Shown here: in pieces, positions 34,271 to 43,657 of the stretch
How the letters are laid out: every line of letters begins with the position of its first letter
Position numbering within the stretch: the first letter of the stretch is position 1
Assembly (NCBI GenBank): GCA_910579265.1
Contig: CAJTTE010000011.1
Span: forward strand, 38,394 to 102,393
Direction: 5' to 3'
Length of the DNA stretch: 64,000 nucleotides
DNA from: an uncultured Ruminiclostridium sp.
GTDB taxonomy: Bacteria; Bacillota; Clostridia; Oscillospirales; Ruminococcaceae
Position numbers and translations under genes: made by a program
The notes under the pieces: generated by a model
Seen by the model: only the letters and a program-made list of their open reading frames with translations
Told to the model about the DNA's origin: nothing
Database searches by the model: none

Positions 34271-35227
34271 ATGAATTTTCACGGCAAGGACATCAAAATT
34301 TTCGCATGCAGTTCCAACAGACAGCTGGCTCTGTCAATAGCTAAGGATCTGGGGCTTCCGCTGGGCAATTCGGAAATCGGAGTGTTCAGTGACGGGGAAA
34401 TAAGCTGTTCCATAAACGAAAGCGTAAGGGGCTCGGACGTTTTTATAATTCAGTCAACTTCATGCCCCGTAAACGATAATCTTATGGAGCTTCTGATAAT
34501 GACCGATGCTCTGAAACGTGCCAGCGCCGCAAGCATTACCGCAGTTATGCCTTATTTCGGCTATGCCAGGCAGGACAGAAAGGCAAAAAGCCGAGATCCC
34601 ATATCCGCAAAGCTGACGGCTAATCTTATAACTACGGCGGGAGCTGACCGGGTGCTTACGATGGATCTGCACAGTCCTCAGATTCAAGGTTTTTTTGACA
34701 TACCTCTCGATCACTTGCAGGGTGTGTCGGCACTTGCTCCATATTTTAAAAAGCGGTTTTCCGGAAAAGAAGAGAGCCTTGTGTGTCTCAGTCCCGACGT
34801 AGGCTCGGTCGCAAGGGTCAGAAACTTTGCTTCAAGAATCGGGGTGGGATTTGCCATAATTGACAAAAGACGCCAGAAGGCAAACGTATGCGAGGTTATG
34901 AACATAATCGGAGACGTTAAGGATAAAACGGTGCTTATTGTTGACGACATGGTGGATACCGCAGGGACACTGTGCAATGCCGCAAAAGCGGCCATCGAAA
35001 CAGGCGGCGCAAACGAAGTTTTTGCGTGTGCTACTCACGGAGTGCTTTCCGGACCCGCGATTGAAAGAATAGAAGCCTCGCCGATCAAAGAGCTTATCCT
35101 TCTGGATACCATTCCTTTGTCCGATGAAAAGAAATCGGATAAGATAAAGCTTCTTGATACTCACAGCCTTTTTGCTCAGGCTATTGAAAGAATATATACC
35201 GACAAACCGGTTTCGATTCTTTATTGA
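34271..35227 (+). CDS. prs: Ribose-phosphate pyrophosphokinase
   Basis: This 318-residue cytosolic enzyme makes PRPP from ribose 5-phosphate and ATP for nucleotide, histidine and tryptophan synthesis. The signature region is TMDLHSPQIQGFFDIPLDHL, and the PRPP-binding loop is VLIVDDMVDTAGT. The flexible-loop Arg residues lie in FGYARQDRKAKSRDPIS. AAAAAAGGAAG precedes the ATG. It lies 171 bp after glmU; that gap has no other gene. Confidence 0.97.
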   Translation: MNFHGKDIKIFACSSNRQLALSIAKDLGLPLGNSEIGVFSDGEISCSINESVRGSDVFIIQSTSCPVNDNLMELLIMTDALKRASAASITAVMPYFGYARQDRKAKSRDPISAKLTANLITTAGADRVLTMDLHSPQIQGFFDIPLDHLQGVSALAPYFKKRFSGKEESLVCLSPDVGSVARVRNFASRIGVGFAIIDKRRQKANVCEVMNIIGDVKDKTVLIVDDMVDTAGTLCNAAKAAIETGGANEVFACATHGVLSGPAIERIEASPIKELILLDTIPLSDEKKSDKIKLLDTHSLFAQAIERIYTDKPVSILY

Positions 35228-35401
35228 ATTTCATTACGGCAGGGTACGGTTTATGCCTCTCGGTGTTTACGAAAAAACCGAACGGGCTTCGGAAATAATA
35301 CGTTCGCGTATGCGACACTTTTGTTTTCGGAAAACGGAGCCGCTGAGTTTAAGCTTTGGCTTTATAAGATTCTTAAAGGGAAAGGAATAGTCATCAATAT
35401 T

Positions 35402-36520
35402 ATGGAAAACGAAAATATCACTCCCGGATATATACCGGAAAGAGAGCCGGACGCCGCCGTTATGCAGGCACGGGATAAAATGGGAGCATATAAATCCGAT
35501 TGTCTTCGTCTGGGCTTTTTTCTTACTATCACCCTTCTTATAAGAGAGCTGGCAAGCGGGTTGTCTCCGCTTTTAATATCTCTGTTGGATAATCTGAATA
35601 TAAATAATACAAATGCGCTTTATGGGATAAGTCTTTTATATTCCGGGCTTTGTATGCAGATAATACCTTCTCTGTTAGCGGCGGTAATGCTTAAATACAG
35701 CTTAAGAAATATCTGCGGCGGTTTTAAGCCGGTTAAGCAGAGCAAAAAGGCTTTCGCTAATTTCCCGGCCATGTACGGAGCAGGGATGACCGTAAATCTT
35801 TTGACTATGTGGATCATCAGTCTGATCAATAAAAACAGCAATATAGGCGATTCCATTAACAGTACGGGATTACAGCCGCCTACGTTCGAGTCTTCATTCA
35901 CACTGTTTTTTCTGACGGTAGTTATTGCTCCTATTTTTGAAGAATTCATATTCCGGGGAGCGGTCATGCATATTCTGATGCCTTACGGAAACGGTATGGC
36001 CATATTTATATCGGCCTTTTGTTTCGGTATTTACCACGGAAACTTTCAGCAATTCTTTTTCGCCTTTGTTTTGGGCATCGTACTGGGTTATATAACCATT
36101 GCTACAAAGTCTATTTTTTGTTCAACAGTTCTCCACGCTATGTTCAATTCGGTGAGCGGGATAATAATGATATTCATATCAACACAGGCGGTACAGAAAA
36201 AAGCTTGGCAGACGGCTGACGGAATACCCGCCGAATTAACCGACGGAGAACAACTTGTAAATACCTGTTACGCAATTTTTATGATAATAGTGCTCCTTAC
36301 GGCAATAATAGGCTTTATTGCCATGATAAACAAGCTTCGTAAAATAAAGAAATACCGTATTCCGAAAATATGGGGAGAGGTGAGCAATGGCAGAAAGCTT
36401 GCCGTTTTACTGCTTACTCTGCCGGTAATTTCTGCGGTTCTTCTTATGATAGACGTTATGGGTTTTGAATATATCGGAGGAAAGGTTTACGAGCTGGTAT
36501 CTGCCGCAATGGGAGGATGA
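35402..36520 (+). CDS. CPBP intramembrane metalloprotease, first of a tandem pair
   Basis: This 372-residue multi-pass protein of the CPBP (Abi/CAAX-protease-like) family has the motifs EEFIFRG (catalytic Glu pair and Arg), FCFGIYHGN (His) and HAMFN (third motif). Members process prenylated or peptide substrates, and some protect against bacteriocins. The ATG at 35402 is the best start available; AAAGGAA lies 15 bases upstream, further than usual. It is followed by a second family member. Confidence 0.85.
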   Translation: MENENITPGYIPEREPDAAVMQARDKMGAYKSDCLRLGFFLTITLLIRELASGLSPLLISLLDNLNINNTNALYGISLLYSGLCMQIIPSLLAAVMLKYSLRNICGGFKPVKQSKKAFANFPAMYGAGMTVNLLTMWIISLINKNSNIGDSINSTGLQPPTFESSFTLFFLTVVIAPIFEEFIFRGAVMHILMPYGNGMAIFISAFCFGIYHGNFQQFFFAFVLGIVLGYITIATKSIFCSTVLHAMFNSVSGIIMIFISTQAVQKKAWQTADGIPAELTDGEQLVNTCYAIFMIIVLLTAIIGFIAMINKLRKIKKYRIPKIWGEVSNGRKLAVLLLTLPVISAVLLMIDVMGFEYIGGKVYELVSAAMGG

Positions 36521-36621
36521 TCAAGCATAAACACGGTTTTAACGCAGTCCTTCACGTTCATATTTCAAAAAAGCGGCAAATCGGCTTTTAAAAAGCATAC
36601 ATAAAAAAGAAAGGCAGATAA

Positions 36622-37629
36622 ATGAATAATTCTTGCGAAACCGGTTTTATGGAAGAGGCTCCCGTTGATGTGGCTTCGGAAAAGTCTGATTTTAGGAAAA
36701 CTATTTATAAGCTGGCAGTTTTCGGTGCGCTATGTGTTTTTAACAAGCTTTTTCTGATATATATATTCATATATCCATACGGATTGATCGCAAAAGGCTT
36801 AGATAAAAGCGCGGGTTTTGAGGCAGCGTATCTTTTGGGCTGGATAGTCAACGAGCTTTGCGTTTATTTTTTCCCGATCCTTGCGGCTTATTTTCTTTTT
36901 AAAACCGATTTTAAAAAAAGAGGCGGCTATAAAAGCCGGTATGAATTTCATCCGGTCTTTACCATGCCCGTAATTTTCCTGTCAAGTATTTTCGCAGGCT
37001 CACTGGCAACGATCATAACCAATGCGGTTGCGGACGTATTTGATTCTTGGTTCGGGACAGGAGAGATCCCGGACGCGATGGAAGGTACGATGCCGCCCGA
37101 AGGCGAGGCGGGCGGCTTGGCCATAGCGATGATATTCCTGGTGATCACGGCGCCGGTTTGTGAAGAGCTTCTGGTTAGGGGTATTCTTTTGACGGCTCTT
37201 AGAAAACACGGCGAGTGGTTCGGCATAATTGTAAGCGCTCTTGTGTTCGGATTTATTCACGGTAATCTTGATCAGCTTCCTTACGCCTTTGTGGTGGGAA
37301 TCCTGTACGGTCTTCTTGCCGTTCGTTCGGGATCGGTAATCCCTTCTATGATACTCCACTCGGTCAATAATCTTCTTGTGGTGCTGGGCAGCTATCTTAC
37401 GCAGATAACGGGAGAAATCGAACCCGCCGTGTCACTTCAGAGATGGGTGGGCATATGCTTGAACCTGTTTTTCTGGATCGGTATACTTGCAACCGTAACC
37501 TTGTTCGCAGCAAAGCTCCATAAGCTTCCGGGCGGAATTCTTTCGTCAAAGGATAAGGCAAGGGAACTGATAAGAAATCCCGGAATATATATTTTCGGAC
37601 TTTCCCTTGCGGCTTTGATGATAACATGA
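36622..37629 (+). CDS. CPBP intramembrane metalloprotease, second of a tandem pair
   Basis: This 335-residue CPBP family protease is only loosely similar to the preceding gene outside its motifs: CEELLVRGIL, FGFIHGNLDQ and HSVNNLL. About eight membrane helices are predicted. It starts 101 bp after the first one, with AAAGGCAG upstream. Two adjacent members suggest old duplication with divergence and possibly different substrates. Confidence 0.85.
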   Translation: MNNSCETGFMEEAPVDVASEKSDFRKTIYKLAVFGALCVFNKLFLIYIFIYPYGLIAKGLDKSAGFEAAYLLGWIVNELCVYFFPILAAYFLFKTDFKKRGGYKSRYEFHPVFTMPVIFLSSIFAGSLATIITNAVADVFDSWFGTGEIPDAMEGTMPPEGEAGGLAIAMIFLVITAPVCEELLVRGILLTALRKHGEWFGIIVSALVFGFIHGNLDQLPYAFVVGILYGLLAVRSGSVIPSMILHSVNNLLVVLGSYLTQITGEIEPAVSLQRWVGICLNLFFWIGILATVTLFAAKLHKLPGGILSSKDKARELIRNPGIYIFGLSLAALMIT

Positions 37630-37812
37630 GTTTATTTCGAAATCCCGGTCAGCATATCACTTTCCTTTGAAGCTTCGGCTTTTTGCGGGGCTTTTTAACG
37701 TTAAGCCCTCAGTTCGAGGTTTTTCGGTTATTCTGAGGCTTTGGATTTTTAGCACTCCGATCCCGCTCCTTCCGCAGCCCGGTACAATTGCTCGTTACAA
37801 TAGTACAATAGA

Positions 37813-37838
37813 TCCGCCGTTTCCGAATGGAAACGGCG
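37813..37838. other. Hairpin between convergent genes
   Basis: CCGCCGTTTCC, GAAT loop, GGAAACGGCGG: a perfect 11-bp stem without a U tract, between the CPBP gene and the DUF4956 terminator. Confidence 0.45.
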
Positions 37839-37852
37839 GTGCGGCGTCATAT

Positions 37853-37897
37853 GAAAAAACCTCCGCCTGCGGTCTGTTCCGATCCGGCGCGGAGGTT
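37853..37897 (-). terminator. Terminator of the DUF4956 gene
   Basis: AACCTCCGC and GCGGAGGTT form the stem; on the minus strand the hairpin runs into T6. It begins 19 bp after the stop codon. Confidence 0.65.
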
Positions 37898-37915
37898 AAT
37901 GCTGTGTGGATTTTT

Positions 37916-38611
37916 TTATCCGTCAATCTGGTAAAGCTTATCCTCATATTCTTTAAACAAAAGCTGTATATTCAGATTGCCGTTTCTTGTGCGTATTTTA
38001 TCTATCATTTCCTTCTGATTGGCGTTCTTTTTCAGTTCAACATAGAAAACAGCCTCAAAAAGAGCACCGAAATCAACCGTGCGGACTTTTTTCAGACGGT
38101 AGCTCGTAGAATATTCTTCCAGAATATCATTGATCAAATCCTGATAATTAAGATTTTCGGGGATAGTAACTTTAAGAATAAAATGTTCGGATCTGGGAGT
38201 GGCGTAGCGGAAAATATCCATAAGCACGATTACAACCGATAATACGACCGTAAAAATTACCGCATAGCCGATATAACCCAGACCCAACGCAAGCCCTGCC
38301 GCCAATGTAAAGAATATATAGGCGATATCCTTAGGATCGGCGGGGGCGCTTCTGAAACGTATAATGGTAAATGCGCCGGCAAGACTGAAGGCTCTTGCGA
38401 CGTTGTTTCCGATAAGAAGGATTATTACCGCAATTATTACGGGAAGCATAACCAGAGTAACGGCGAAGGAGGGCGTATATCCGCTGTTTTTATGCGTCTT
38501 TATGTACAGCAGGCTTATGGCGAATCCGATAAAAAGAGAGCTTCCGAGAATTATAAGTATTTCAGACAGTGTAAACGAATCCGAAAGAACGGACGAGAGA
38601 ATTATTTCCAT
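37916..38611 (-). CDS. DUF4956 membrane protein, partner of a VTC-domain protein
   Basis: This 231-residue protein has four N-terminal membrane helices, the typical segment AGAFTIIRFRSAPADPKDIAY and a soluble C-terminal domain of about 80 residues. Genes of this family sit beside VTC-domain proteins (polyphosphate polymerase-like), as here, where the VTC gene is upstream on the same strand. The pair is thought to act at the membrane, possibly in polyphosphate handling or with spore-coat-like kinases; the exact role is not settled. AAAAGGAG precedes the ATG. A family C repeat separates it from its partner. Confidence 0.85.
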   Translation of the reverse strand: MEIILSSVLSDSFTLSEILIILGSSLFIGFAISLLYIKTHKNSGYTPSFAVTLVMLPVIIAVIILLIGNNVARAFSLAGAFTIIRFRSAPADPKDIAYIFFTLAAGLALGLGYIGYAVIFTVVLSVVIVLMDIFRYATPRSEHFILKVTIPENLNYQDLINDILEEYSTSYRLKKVRTVDFGALFEAVFYVELKKNANQKEMIDKIRTRNGNLNIQLLFKEYEDKLYQIDG

Positions 38612-38818
38612 TTTTAAATCTCCTTTTATTTTTTTATATTGTCGTTTGTCGTAAAAACCGTAAAATGCGAGGTTGCTTCAAATCAAGGGTGCCTTTTGCT
38701 CCAAAAGGCTCGGGATATCATTATACTGCTTTGTTTTTCGCTTTAAAAGGTTTAATTTTAGCATCAGCTTCCGTCTTTTGGCATAGGGGGAATTATAGCT
38801 GCCCAAATGCTTAATACT

Positions 38819-38976
38819 AAGGAGCATCTGTGAAAACAAAGCATATTTGTACAATTACGCTAAAGCGTGGCAAATTCCAGGAAAAAAAGCGGAAAAGCGA
38901 GGGCTTCGAGTATTCTTGAATAGGAAAGCGTCAGCGGTCAGTAGAAATTTCACAATTAGAGGTTTTCAGAAAGCTT
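38819..38976 (-). repeat. Family C repeat, copy 5
   Basis: Read on the minus strand it keeps the C-family interior (TTCTACTGACCGCTGACG, then CGCTTTTTTTCCTGGAAT) and ends in TTTTCACAGATGCTCC. It lies between the VTC and DUF4956 genes. Confidence 0.5.
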
Positions 38977-39020
38977 TTGATGATTTTTAAATAGTGTTTC
39001 GGGTGTAATCTCATTTTTCG

Positions 39021-39794
39021 TCAGTTTAAAACGGGATCGGTATATGCGTTTATCCGTACAGGTTTTTCATTTTGCTCCGAAGGCTTGTTCATCCGGTGCA
39101 GATTATATTCGGTACCTATTTTGCTGAACCTACGGCTGTATATCTTCAGATCGGAAAGTATTTTTACAAAATCCATGGGAATGGCGCCGGAAAACTTAAT
39201 TTCCATAAGCCATGTATCGGGGGGCAAAAGCCGATGCCCGTAACAACCGCCGGTAAGAACCACGTTGTCGCGTCTCGCCATAATATCGGTATCCAGAGTT
39301 ATTCTGAAGCTGCTGTCCTTTATTCCGAACATTGCCGTTCTTTTGTAACTGAGAAAATATGCGGGCAGCACTTTATTGCGCATAATAAAATAATCCGTCT
39401 CGTTCAGCACCTGTCGGGTAAGATAATCCGGATTTTCGGGTTTCTCACCAGAAAAAAGATACTTAACCGCCTGTCCGTAGGTCATGGCAGCTCTGCGTTT
39501 ATTGACAATACCGCCGGTTTTTCGTTTAAGCTCAAGAAATACCGGGTAATCATCCCCGTCCGGAGTCCCATAGCTTCGTAATCTTAATTTTTCCTTAAAG
39601 TACGGCTTGGAAACGGAGCGCCTGATCACATCGTTTTCCGTGTTGTCAAAATAAATGTTTAAAATTTCATAGCTTCCGTTTCGGCAGAAGGCGTCAAACT
39701 CCATTTGTCCGAGAAGCTTATTTCTAAGGGCGTCCAGCTGTTCGGGAGTTAAAATAAATTTATCTTCGCGGCGCTTAAATGTCTGTATGCTCAA
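39021..39794 (-). CDS. VTC-domain protein, polyphosphate polymerase-like
   Basis: This 257-residue protein has the VTC domain, a triphosphate-tunnel fold known from the yeast vacuolar polyphosphate polymerase. Basic and acidic tunnel strands are visible: KRREDKFIL, EKLRLRSYG, VFLELKRKTGG, LSYKRTAMFG, RITLDTDI and WLMEIKFSG. AAAGGAG lies upstream of the ATG. With the DUF4956 protein it forms a known bacterial pair. Catalytic activity is inferred from the preserved tunnel residues. Confidence 0.87.
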   Translation of the reverse strand: MSIQTFKRREDKFILTPEQLDALRNKLLGQMEFDAFCRNGSYEILNIYFDNTENDVIRRSVSKPYFKEKLRLRSYGTPDGDDYPVFLELKRKTGGIVNKRRAAMTYGQAVKYLFSGEKPENPDYLTRQVLNETDYFIMRNKVLPAYFLSYKRTAMFGIKDSSFRITLDTDIMARRDNVVLTGGCYGHRLLPPDTWLMEIKFSGAIPMDFVKILSDLKIYSRRFSKIGTEYNLHRMNKPSEQNEKPVRINAYTDPVLN

Positions 39795-40007
39795 AATGTT
39801 TTCTCCTTTAAAAAATTGAGTTTCCGGATTTTTATTTTAGATCATTATCTTGTAAGAAACGTATTCGGATTGTGTGAATTATATGGGCAACCGAAAAAAC
39901 CGCGGAGAAAGAGGAAGTCAATTTTGTCCTGAAATGATTGTATAGTAAATCGCGCCGGTTGTCAAGAAATGTGATAAGTGTCCGCGCTAAAATTTTTTGA
40001 AAAACAG

Positions 40008-40036
40008 TTGACAATTTTATGCCACTGTGATATAAT
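40008..40036 (+). promoter_or_regulatory. Consensus promoter of the tRNA gene
   Basis: Perfect TTGACA (40008-40013), 17-bp spacer, perfect TATAAT (40031-40036), 55 bp before the tRNA. Confidence 0.85.
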
Positions 40037-40091
40037 ATCTAAGTCAACATTAAAGCTGAATTTTAATATCGACTTCCGTGCACTCTTAAAT

Positions 40092-40182
40092 GGAGATGTC
40101 GCCTAGCTGGTCGAGGGCGCATGATTGGAAATCATGTAAACGTGAAAGCGTTTCGAGAGTTCGAATCTCTCCATCTCCGCCA
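40092..40182 (+). tRNA. tRNA-Ser (GGA)
   Basis: A 7-bp acceptor stem (GGAGATG with CATCTCC), a D arm, an anticodon stem CATGA/TCATG with loop TTGGAAA (anticodon GGA, 40127-40129), a long variable arm as expected for serine, a T arm GAGAG-TTCGAAT-CTCTC, and an encoded CCA end. It has its own promoter and terminator. Confidence 0.96.
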
Positions 40183-40194
40183 CATCTTTCGGAA

Positions 40195-40226
40195 AATCGT
40201 TCTCGGCAGAGCCGAGAACGATTTTT
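40195..40226 (+). terminator. Terminator of the tRNA-Ser gene
   Basis: ATCGTTCTCGGC, AGA loop, GCCGAGAACGAT, then TTTT: a perfect 12-bp stem 13 bp behind the tRNA. Confidence 0.88.
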
Positions 40227-40463
40227 GCAAAAGGGAAACTACTTAGTCGAATGCTCTTCGTGTTATTTTTCAGCTCGTTTTCGTCCCGATTTTCCTCGTT
40301 TTTTAAGGAAATTCATTTTGCTTTGCGAAAACCAAAAAACGGAAATGTATATGCAACTATGCGGTCGTTTTTAACGGCTTAACTGAAAAATCTTTTTAAT
40401 ATCAGTCAGGCAAAACCGACTTGTTCTGCAAGTCGGTTTTAAATAACTTTTTGCGTTAGGATC

Positions 40464-40650
40464 AGGGGCTATCTGAAAAGACGCAAAATGCAGAATTTCT
40501 GCTAACCGGAACGCTATCCGCGTTAAAGAATGCCGATATTTATTTCCAAAAGGGATAAATACGAAATATTATCGTATTTCTCAGCTTTTTTGAAGCGGTC
40601 TTGCTTTTGGCGTAATTGTACTGATCAGCTTTGTTTTCAGATGCGCTCCA
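40464..40650 (+). repeat. Family C repeat, copy 6
   Basis: About 187 bp from AGGGGCTATCTGAAAAGACG to TTTTCAGATGCGCTCC with inner AATGCCGATA and CCAAAAGGGATAAATACGAA. This is one of the best-preserved C copies. Confidence 0.7.
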
Positions 40651-40776
40651 AGTTTGAATGACAGGATTTGCGGGTATGGATCTTATGCGTATATGACGGC
40701 TTTTTTGCATTGTATTATTACGGTGCTATTACCGGAGCGGCAGCGGGGGATAACCCTTAAGGCATTGAAATATTAG

Positions 40777-40948
40777 GGCAACACCGCACAATGACCGCCT
40801 GAGGGCTTTGCGTGCGACTTGCTTGCATATATTCCGTCAGCTTACACAAATTCTCCTTGAAATACGTCAGTATTCCTGCGTCGAATCTATGCAAGCTGAC
40901 GAAATATCTGACTGCGCAATTCACACGCAATCATTGTGCGGTGTTGCC
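40777..40948 (+). repeat. Family A MITE, copy 3, 172 bp, TTAG/TTAA flanks
   Basis: It has the standard 172-bp boundaries. The flanks are TTAG (40773-40776) and TTAA (40949-40952), a duplication with one later mutation. It lies 77 bp upstream of a small membrane-protein gene. Confidence 0.82.
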
Positions 40949-41025
40949 TTAAATGTACGAAGCATATTTATATGAATATGTTTTTATAATACAAGCGGCA
41001 AACGTTTTCGGAAAGGGGTGTAAAA

Positions 41026-41145
41026 ATGAAAAGGCAGCAAAGAAATAATAATGATGATAAAATGGCAAGACTGGTACGCAGAAACTGGATAATCTGCGGT
41101 GTTTCTCTTGCTCTTGCCGTAGCCGCTTATTTTATTTTCCGTTAA
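41026..41145 (+). CDS. Small single-helix membrane protein
   Basis: This 39-residue protein has a basic, Asn-rich N-terminus (KRQQRNNN), then one membrane helix (WIICGVSLALAVAAYFIF) ending in Arg. GAAAGGGGTG lies just before the ATG, TATAAT at 40985 may be its -10, and a terminator follows at 41182. The ordered signals support a real short gene. The function is unknown. Confidence 0.6.
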   Translation: MKRQQRNNNDDKMARLVRRNWIICGVSLALAVAAYFIFR

Positions 41146-41181
41146 TTATTGCGGCAACAGCTATCAAAATTTTTATAAATC

Positions 41182-41222
41182 AAAAAGCCGGTTTTCTTTC
41201 AGAAGATGATCGGCTTTTTATT
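41182..41222 (+). terminator. Terminator of the 39-residue gene
   Basis: AAAAAGCCG and CGGCTTTTT flank a 20-nt loop; the T run closes the stem. Confidence 0.55.
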
Positions 41223-41246
41223 GTTAAAAAACTCCTGCCGAGCCGC

Positions 41247-41431
41247 TGATCCAAAAAAGCTTTAGTATTTGGTAAAGTTCTCAGAGGCGGAGAACCGAAG
41301 AGAGTTCGGCAACCGCAAGTTACGCCTACCGTGAAGCGGGAATGCAAAGCCAATGGCAATAAAATTTGGATAGTACGGCACGGGACTCCAAGGACTGTAG
41401 GCGTTGTTGACTTGGATTTGTGCCATAAGTG
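41247..41431 (+). other. Orphan open frame, possible gene fragment
   Basis: The plus-strand frame is open for about 60 codons (GKVLRGGEPKRVRQPQVTPT, then VKRECKANGNKIWIVRHGTP) with no start codon or ribosome binding site. It may be the end of a degraded mobile gene. The rest of 41146-42041 holds family A copy 4 and, after it, no supported gene. Confidence 0.25.
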
Positions 41432-41543
41432 AAAAGACATTGTAAATAAAAAAAGTTAAAACGGCTTTAAGGCATGTTTTAACGTTTTCGCCGCCGTTCG
41501 GGTAAAAACGATCATCAATGCAAAAATATACCTGACATATTAA

Positions 41544-41715
41544 GGCAATACCGCACAATGACCGCCCGACGGCTTTGCGTGCGACTTGCTTGCATATTTT
41601 CCGTCAGCTTACACAAATTCTCATTGAAATACGTCAGTATTCCTGCGTCGAATTTATGCAAGCTGACGAAAAATCTGACTGTGTAATCCACACGCAATCA
41701 TTGTGCGGTGTTGCC
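41544..41715 (+). repeat. Family A MITE, copy 4, 172 bp, TTAA duplication
   Basis: Identical boundaries to the other copies; TTAA at 41540-41543 and 41716-41719. It is about 600 bp from copy 3, in the same orientation. Confidence 0.85.
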
Positions 41716-42041
41716 TTAAAAATAATCAAAACGTTTCGGAAAAATGTATAAATATCGGGGTGACGGGTTAAGGACGAACAATATTTCTATAATGCTCGGG
41801 ACGGCATGGCTTTGCAGCGTAATATCAACGGTATACAGTATAGAGGCGACAGCTCTTTTTTCCCGAAAGTAAAAGAAAACGTATCGTTTAAATTTTACGT
41901 ATCCTGAAACGCGGGACCCGAATAACCCGGAATTGCTTCATATTACAAAAAACGCCGCTAAAGAAGAACCGGAATGAAAGAACGTGAAAGGTTTATTTAT
42001 ATGCGGCTGAACGGATCTACGTCCGAGGGGACGGTTCGTTT

Positions 42042-42090
42042 AAAAAAATACGGATCCCCGCTTCTAAAACGGGAACCCGTATTTTTATTT
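42042..42090 (-). terminator. Bidirectional terminator after the nitroreductase gene
   Basis: AATACGG-(8)-CCCG with CGGG-(3)-CCGTATT forms an interrupted stem, with A7 on its left and T-rich sequence on its right. It therefore gives a U tract on both strands. Confidence 0.6.
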
Positions 42091-42103
42091 TTTCAATAAG
42101 CAA

Positions 42104-42619
42104 TCAGATTATTTTAAATGTGCCCGCTTTTTCCACAGCTTTCGCAGAGACCTCAGAAGAATATCCGATGGCAGCCATGCCGTAAACTTCGTGGTCGTCG
42201 GGTATTTCATAGCTTTTAAGCAGCGTCCTGATCTCAGGCTCATCACAGATTCCCTGAAGCTGGTTTATCCATACCGAACCCAATCCCAGCGAATGAGCGG
42301 CAAGAAAAATGTTTTCCAACGCACAGGCATTGTCTTCCCTGCCGTAAGGGGAATCCTTTTTGTTTGAGGGAATTATCAGAACGGCCGGGTCATACATATC
42401 ATAACCCGTTCTGTTGAGTACATTTCCTATTGCCGATGATAGCTCGCCGATGTCCGATTTTCGGGTAAGGACCGTAAATTTCCAGGTCTGAAGGTTTCTT
42501 GCGCTTGGTGCGTAAAGCGCAGATTTTATCAGAATTTCGATATTTTCTCGTGAAACGCTCTGATCGGTAAAGGATCTTACGCTTCTGCGGGTGAGTATAT
42601 TTTCGATAACATTATTCAT
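42104..42619 (-). CDS. Nitroreductase family protein
   Basis: This 171-residue FMN-dependent oxidoreductase opens with NVIENILTRRSVRSFTDQSV and APSARNLQTWKFTVL, the usual FMN-binding start. GLGSVWINQLQGIC is the mid-protein cofactor segment. Such enzymes reduce nitroaromatics, quinones or flavins with NAD(P)H. AAAGGA precedes the ATG. The LacI regulator gene ends 42 bp upstream on the same strand, so the two may be co-transcribed. Confidence 0.88.
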   Translation of the reverse strand: MNNVIENILTRRSVRSFTDQSVSRENIEILIKSALYAPSARNLQTWKFTVLTRKSDIGELSSAIGNVLNRTGYDMYDPAVLIIPSNKKDSPYGREDNACALENIFLAAHSLGLGSVWINQLQGICDEPEIRTLLKSYEIPDDHEVYGMAAIGYSSEVSAKAVEKAGTFKII

Positions 42620-42661
42620 CGTACAGATTTCCTTTATGTTTTAAGGCGGTATGTAAGAGGA

Positions 42662-43657
42662 TCAGTCGCCGGTAGATTCACGCAGCACTAAGCTGTGGGG
42701 GAGAAGATAAGTGCTTTTGTCCGGAAGATCACTTCTCATATTTCCGATAAGCTTCTCTATCACAAGCTTTCCCTGAAGATAACACGGCTGCTCCACCGTT
42801 GACAGATGAGGTACGAATATGTGAGAGTAAGCGATGTTGTCAAATCCGAAGAAAAGAATATCTTTTCCTATGTTTATGCCTCTTGAAATGGCATAATTCA
42901 TAGCACCTATCGCGATCATGTCGGAAATTGAAAAAATAGCCGTAGGCGGGTTTTCCAGATCAAGAAGATATTTACAGCCGGTGGTTCCCGATTCGCTTTC
43001 GTAGCTGCCGAAAAAAACAAGATTATCATCGTAGGGAATACCGTTTTCTTCAAGAGCCTGTCTATAACCCTTTTCACGGTCAATGGAGCTCTGGCTTCTT
43101 GCTTCCGTGGAAATAAGCCCTATTCTTTTATGCCCTTTGCTTATAAGATAGTTCACGGCATCCTTTCCGGCTTTAATATTATCAATGGACACGGTCAGCA
43201 CGTTGCAGCCGTCCATGCGTTCCAGACAAATAGCGATATTATGATTTTCCGCAAGCTTTGATATAGTGGAGGCTTCTTGTTTGGGACCGAGGAGAACCGC
43301 GCCGTCCACAGAATGGGACATAAGCATTTTCAAAAGGTGCATTTCGTGTTCGGGATCATCATGAGTCGTTGCAATAAGAATGTCGTATCCCTGTGCAAAC
43401 GCGGCTTCATCCATTCCTTTCAGCACGTCGGAATAAAAGCTTTGTTCCGTCCCGGCTATTATGGCCAGAATCCGCTTTGTTTCGCTTTTTCTCAGGTCTC
43501 TTCCCAAGCAATTCGGACTGTATCCGAGCTGTTCCATAACTTTTGTTACTTTTTCCACCGTTTCGTCGGAAACATTGGAATGTTTATTTAAAACTCTCGA
43601 TACTGTGGCTACGGATACGTTTGACGCTTTGGCAACGTCTTTTATGGTTATCGCCAT
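42662..43657 (-). CDS. LacI family transcriptional regulator
   Basis: This 331-residue regulator has the DNA-binding head ITIKDVAKASNVSVATVSRV, then LNKHSNVSDETVEKV, and a hinge helix GRDLRKSETKRILAIIAG. The sugar-binding-protein-like core is complete (DGAVLLGPKQEA, GHKRIGLISTE, AIFSISDMIAIGAMNYA). GGGAGGA precedes the ATG. No sugar operon adjoins it; the nitroreductase is the only co-directional neighbour, and a second LacI gene is divergent. Confidence 0.93.
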   Translation of the reverse strand: MAITIKDVAKASNVSVATVSRVLNKHSNVSDETVEKVTKVMEQLGYSPNCLGRDLRKSETKRILAIIAGTEQSFYSDVLKGMDEAAFAQGYDILIATTHDDPEHEMHLLKMLMSHSVDGAVLLGPKQEASTISKLAENHNIAICLERMDGCNVLTVSIDNIKAGKDAVNYLISKGHKRIGLISTEARSQSSIDREKGYRQALEENGIPYDDNLVFFGSYESESGTTGCKYLLDLENPPTAIFSISDMIAIGAMNYAISRGINIGKDILFFGFDNIAYSHIFVPHLSTVEQPCYLQGKLVIEKLIGNMRSDLPDKSTYLLPHSLVLRESTGD

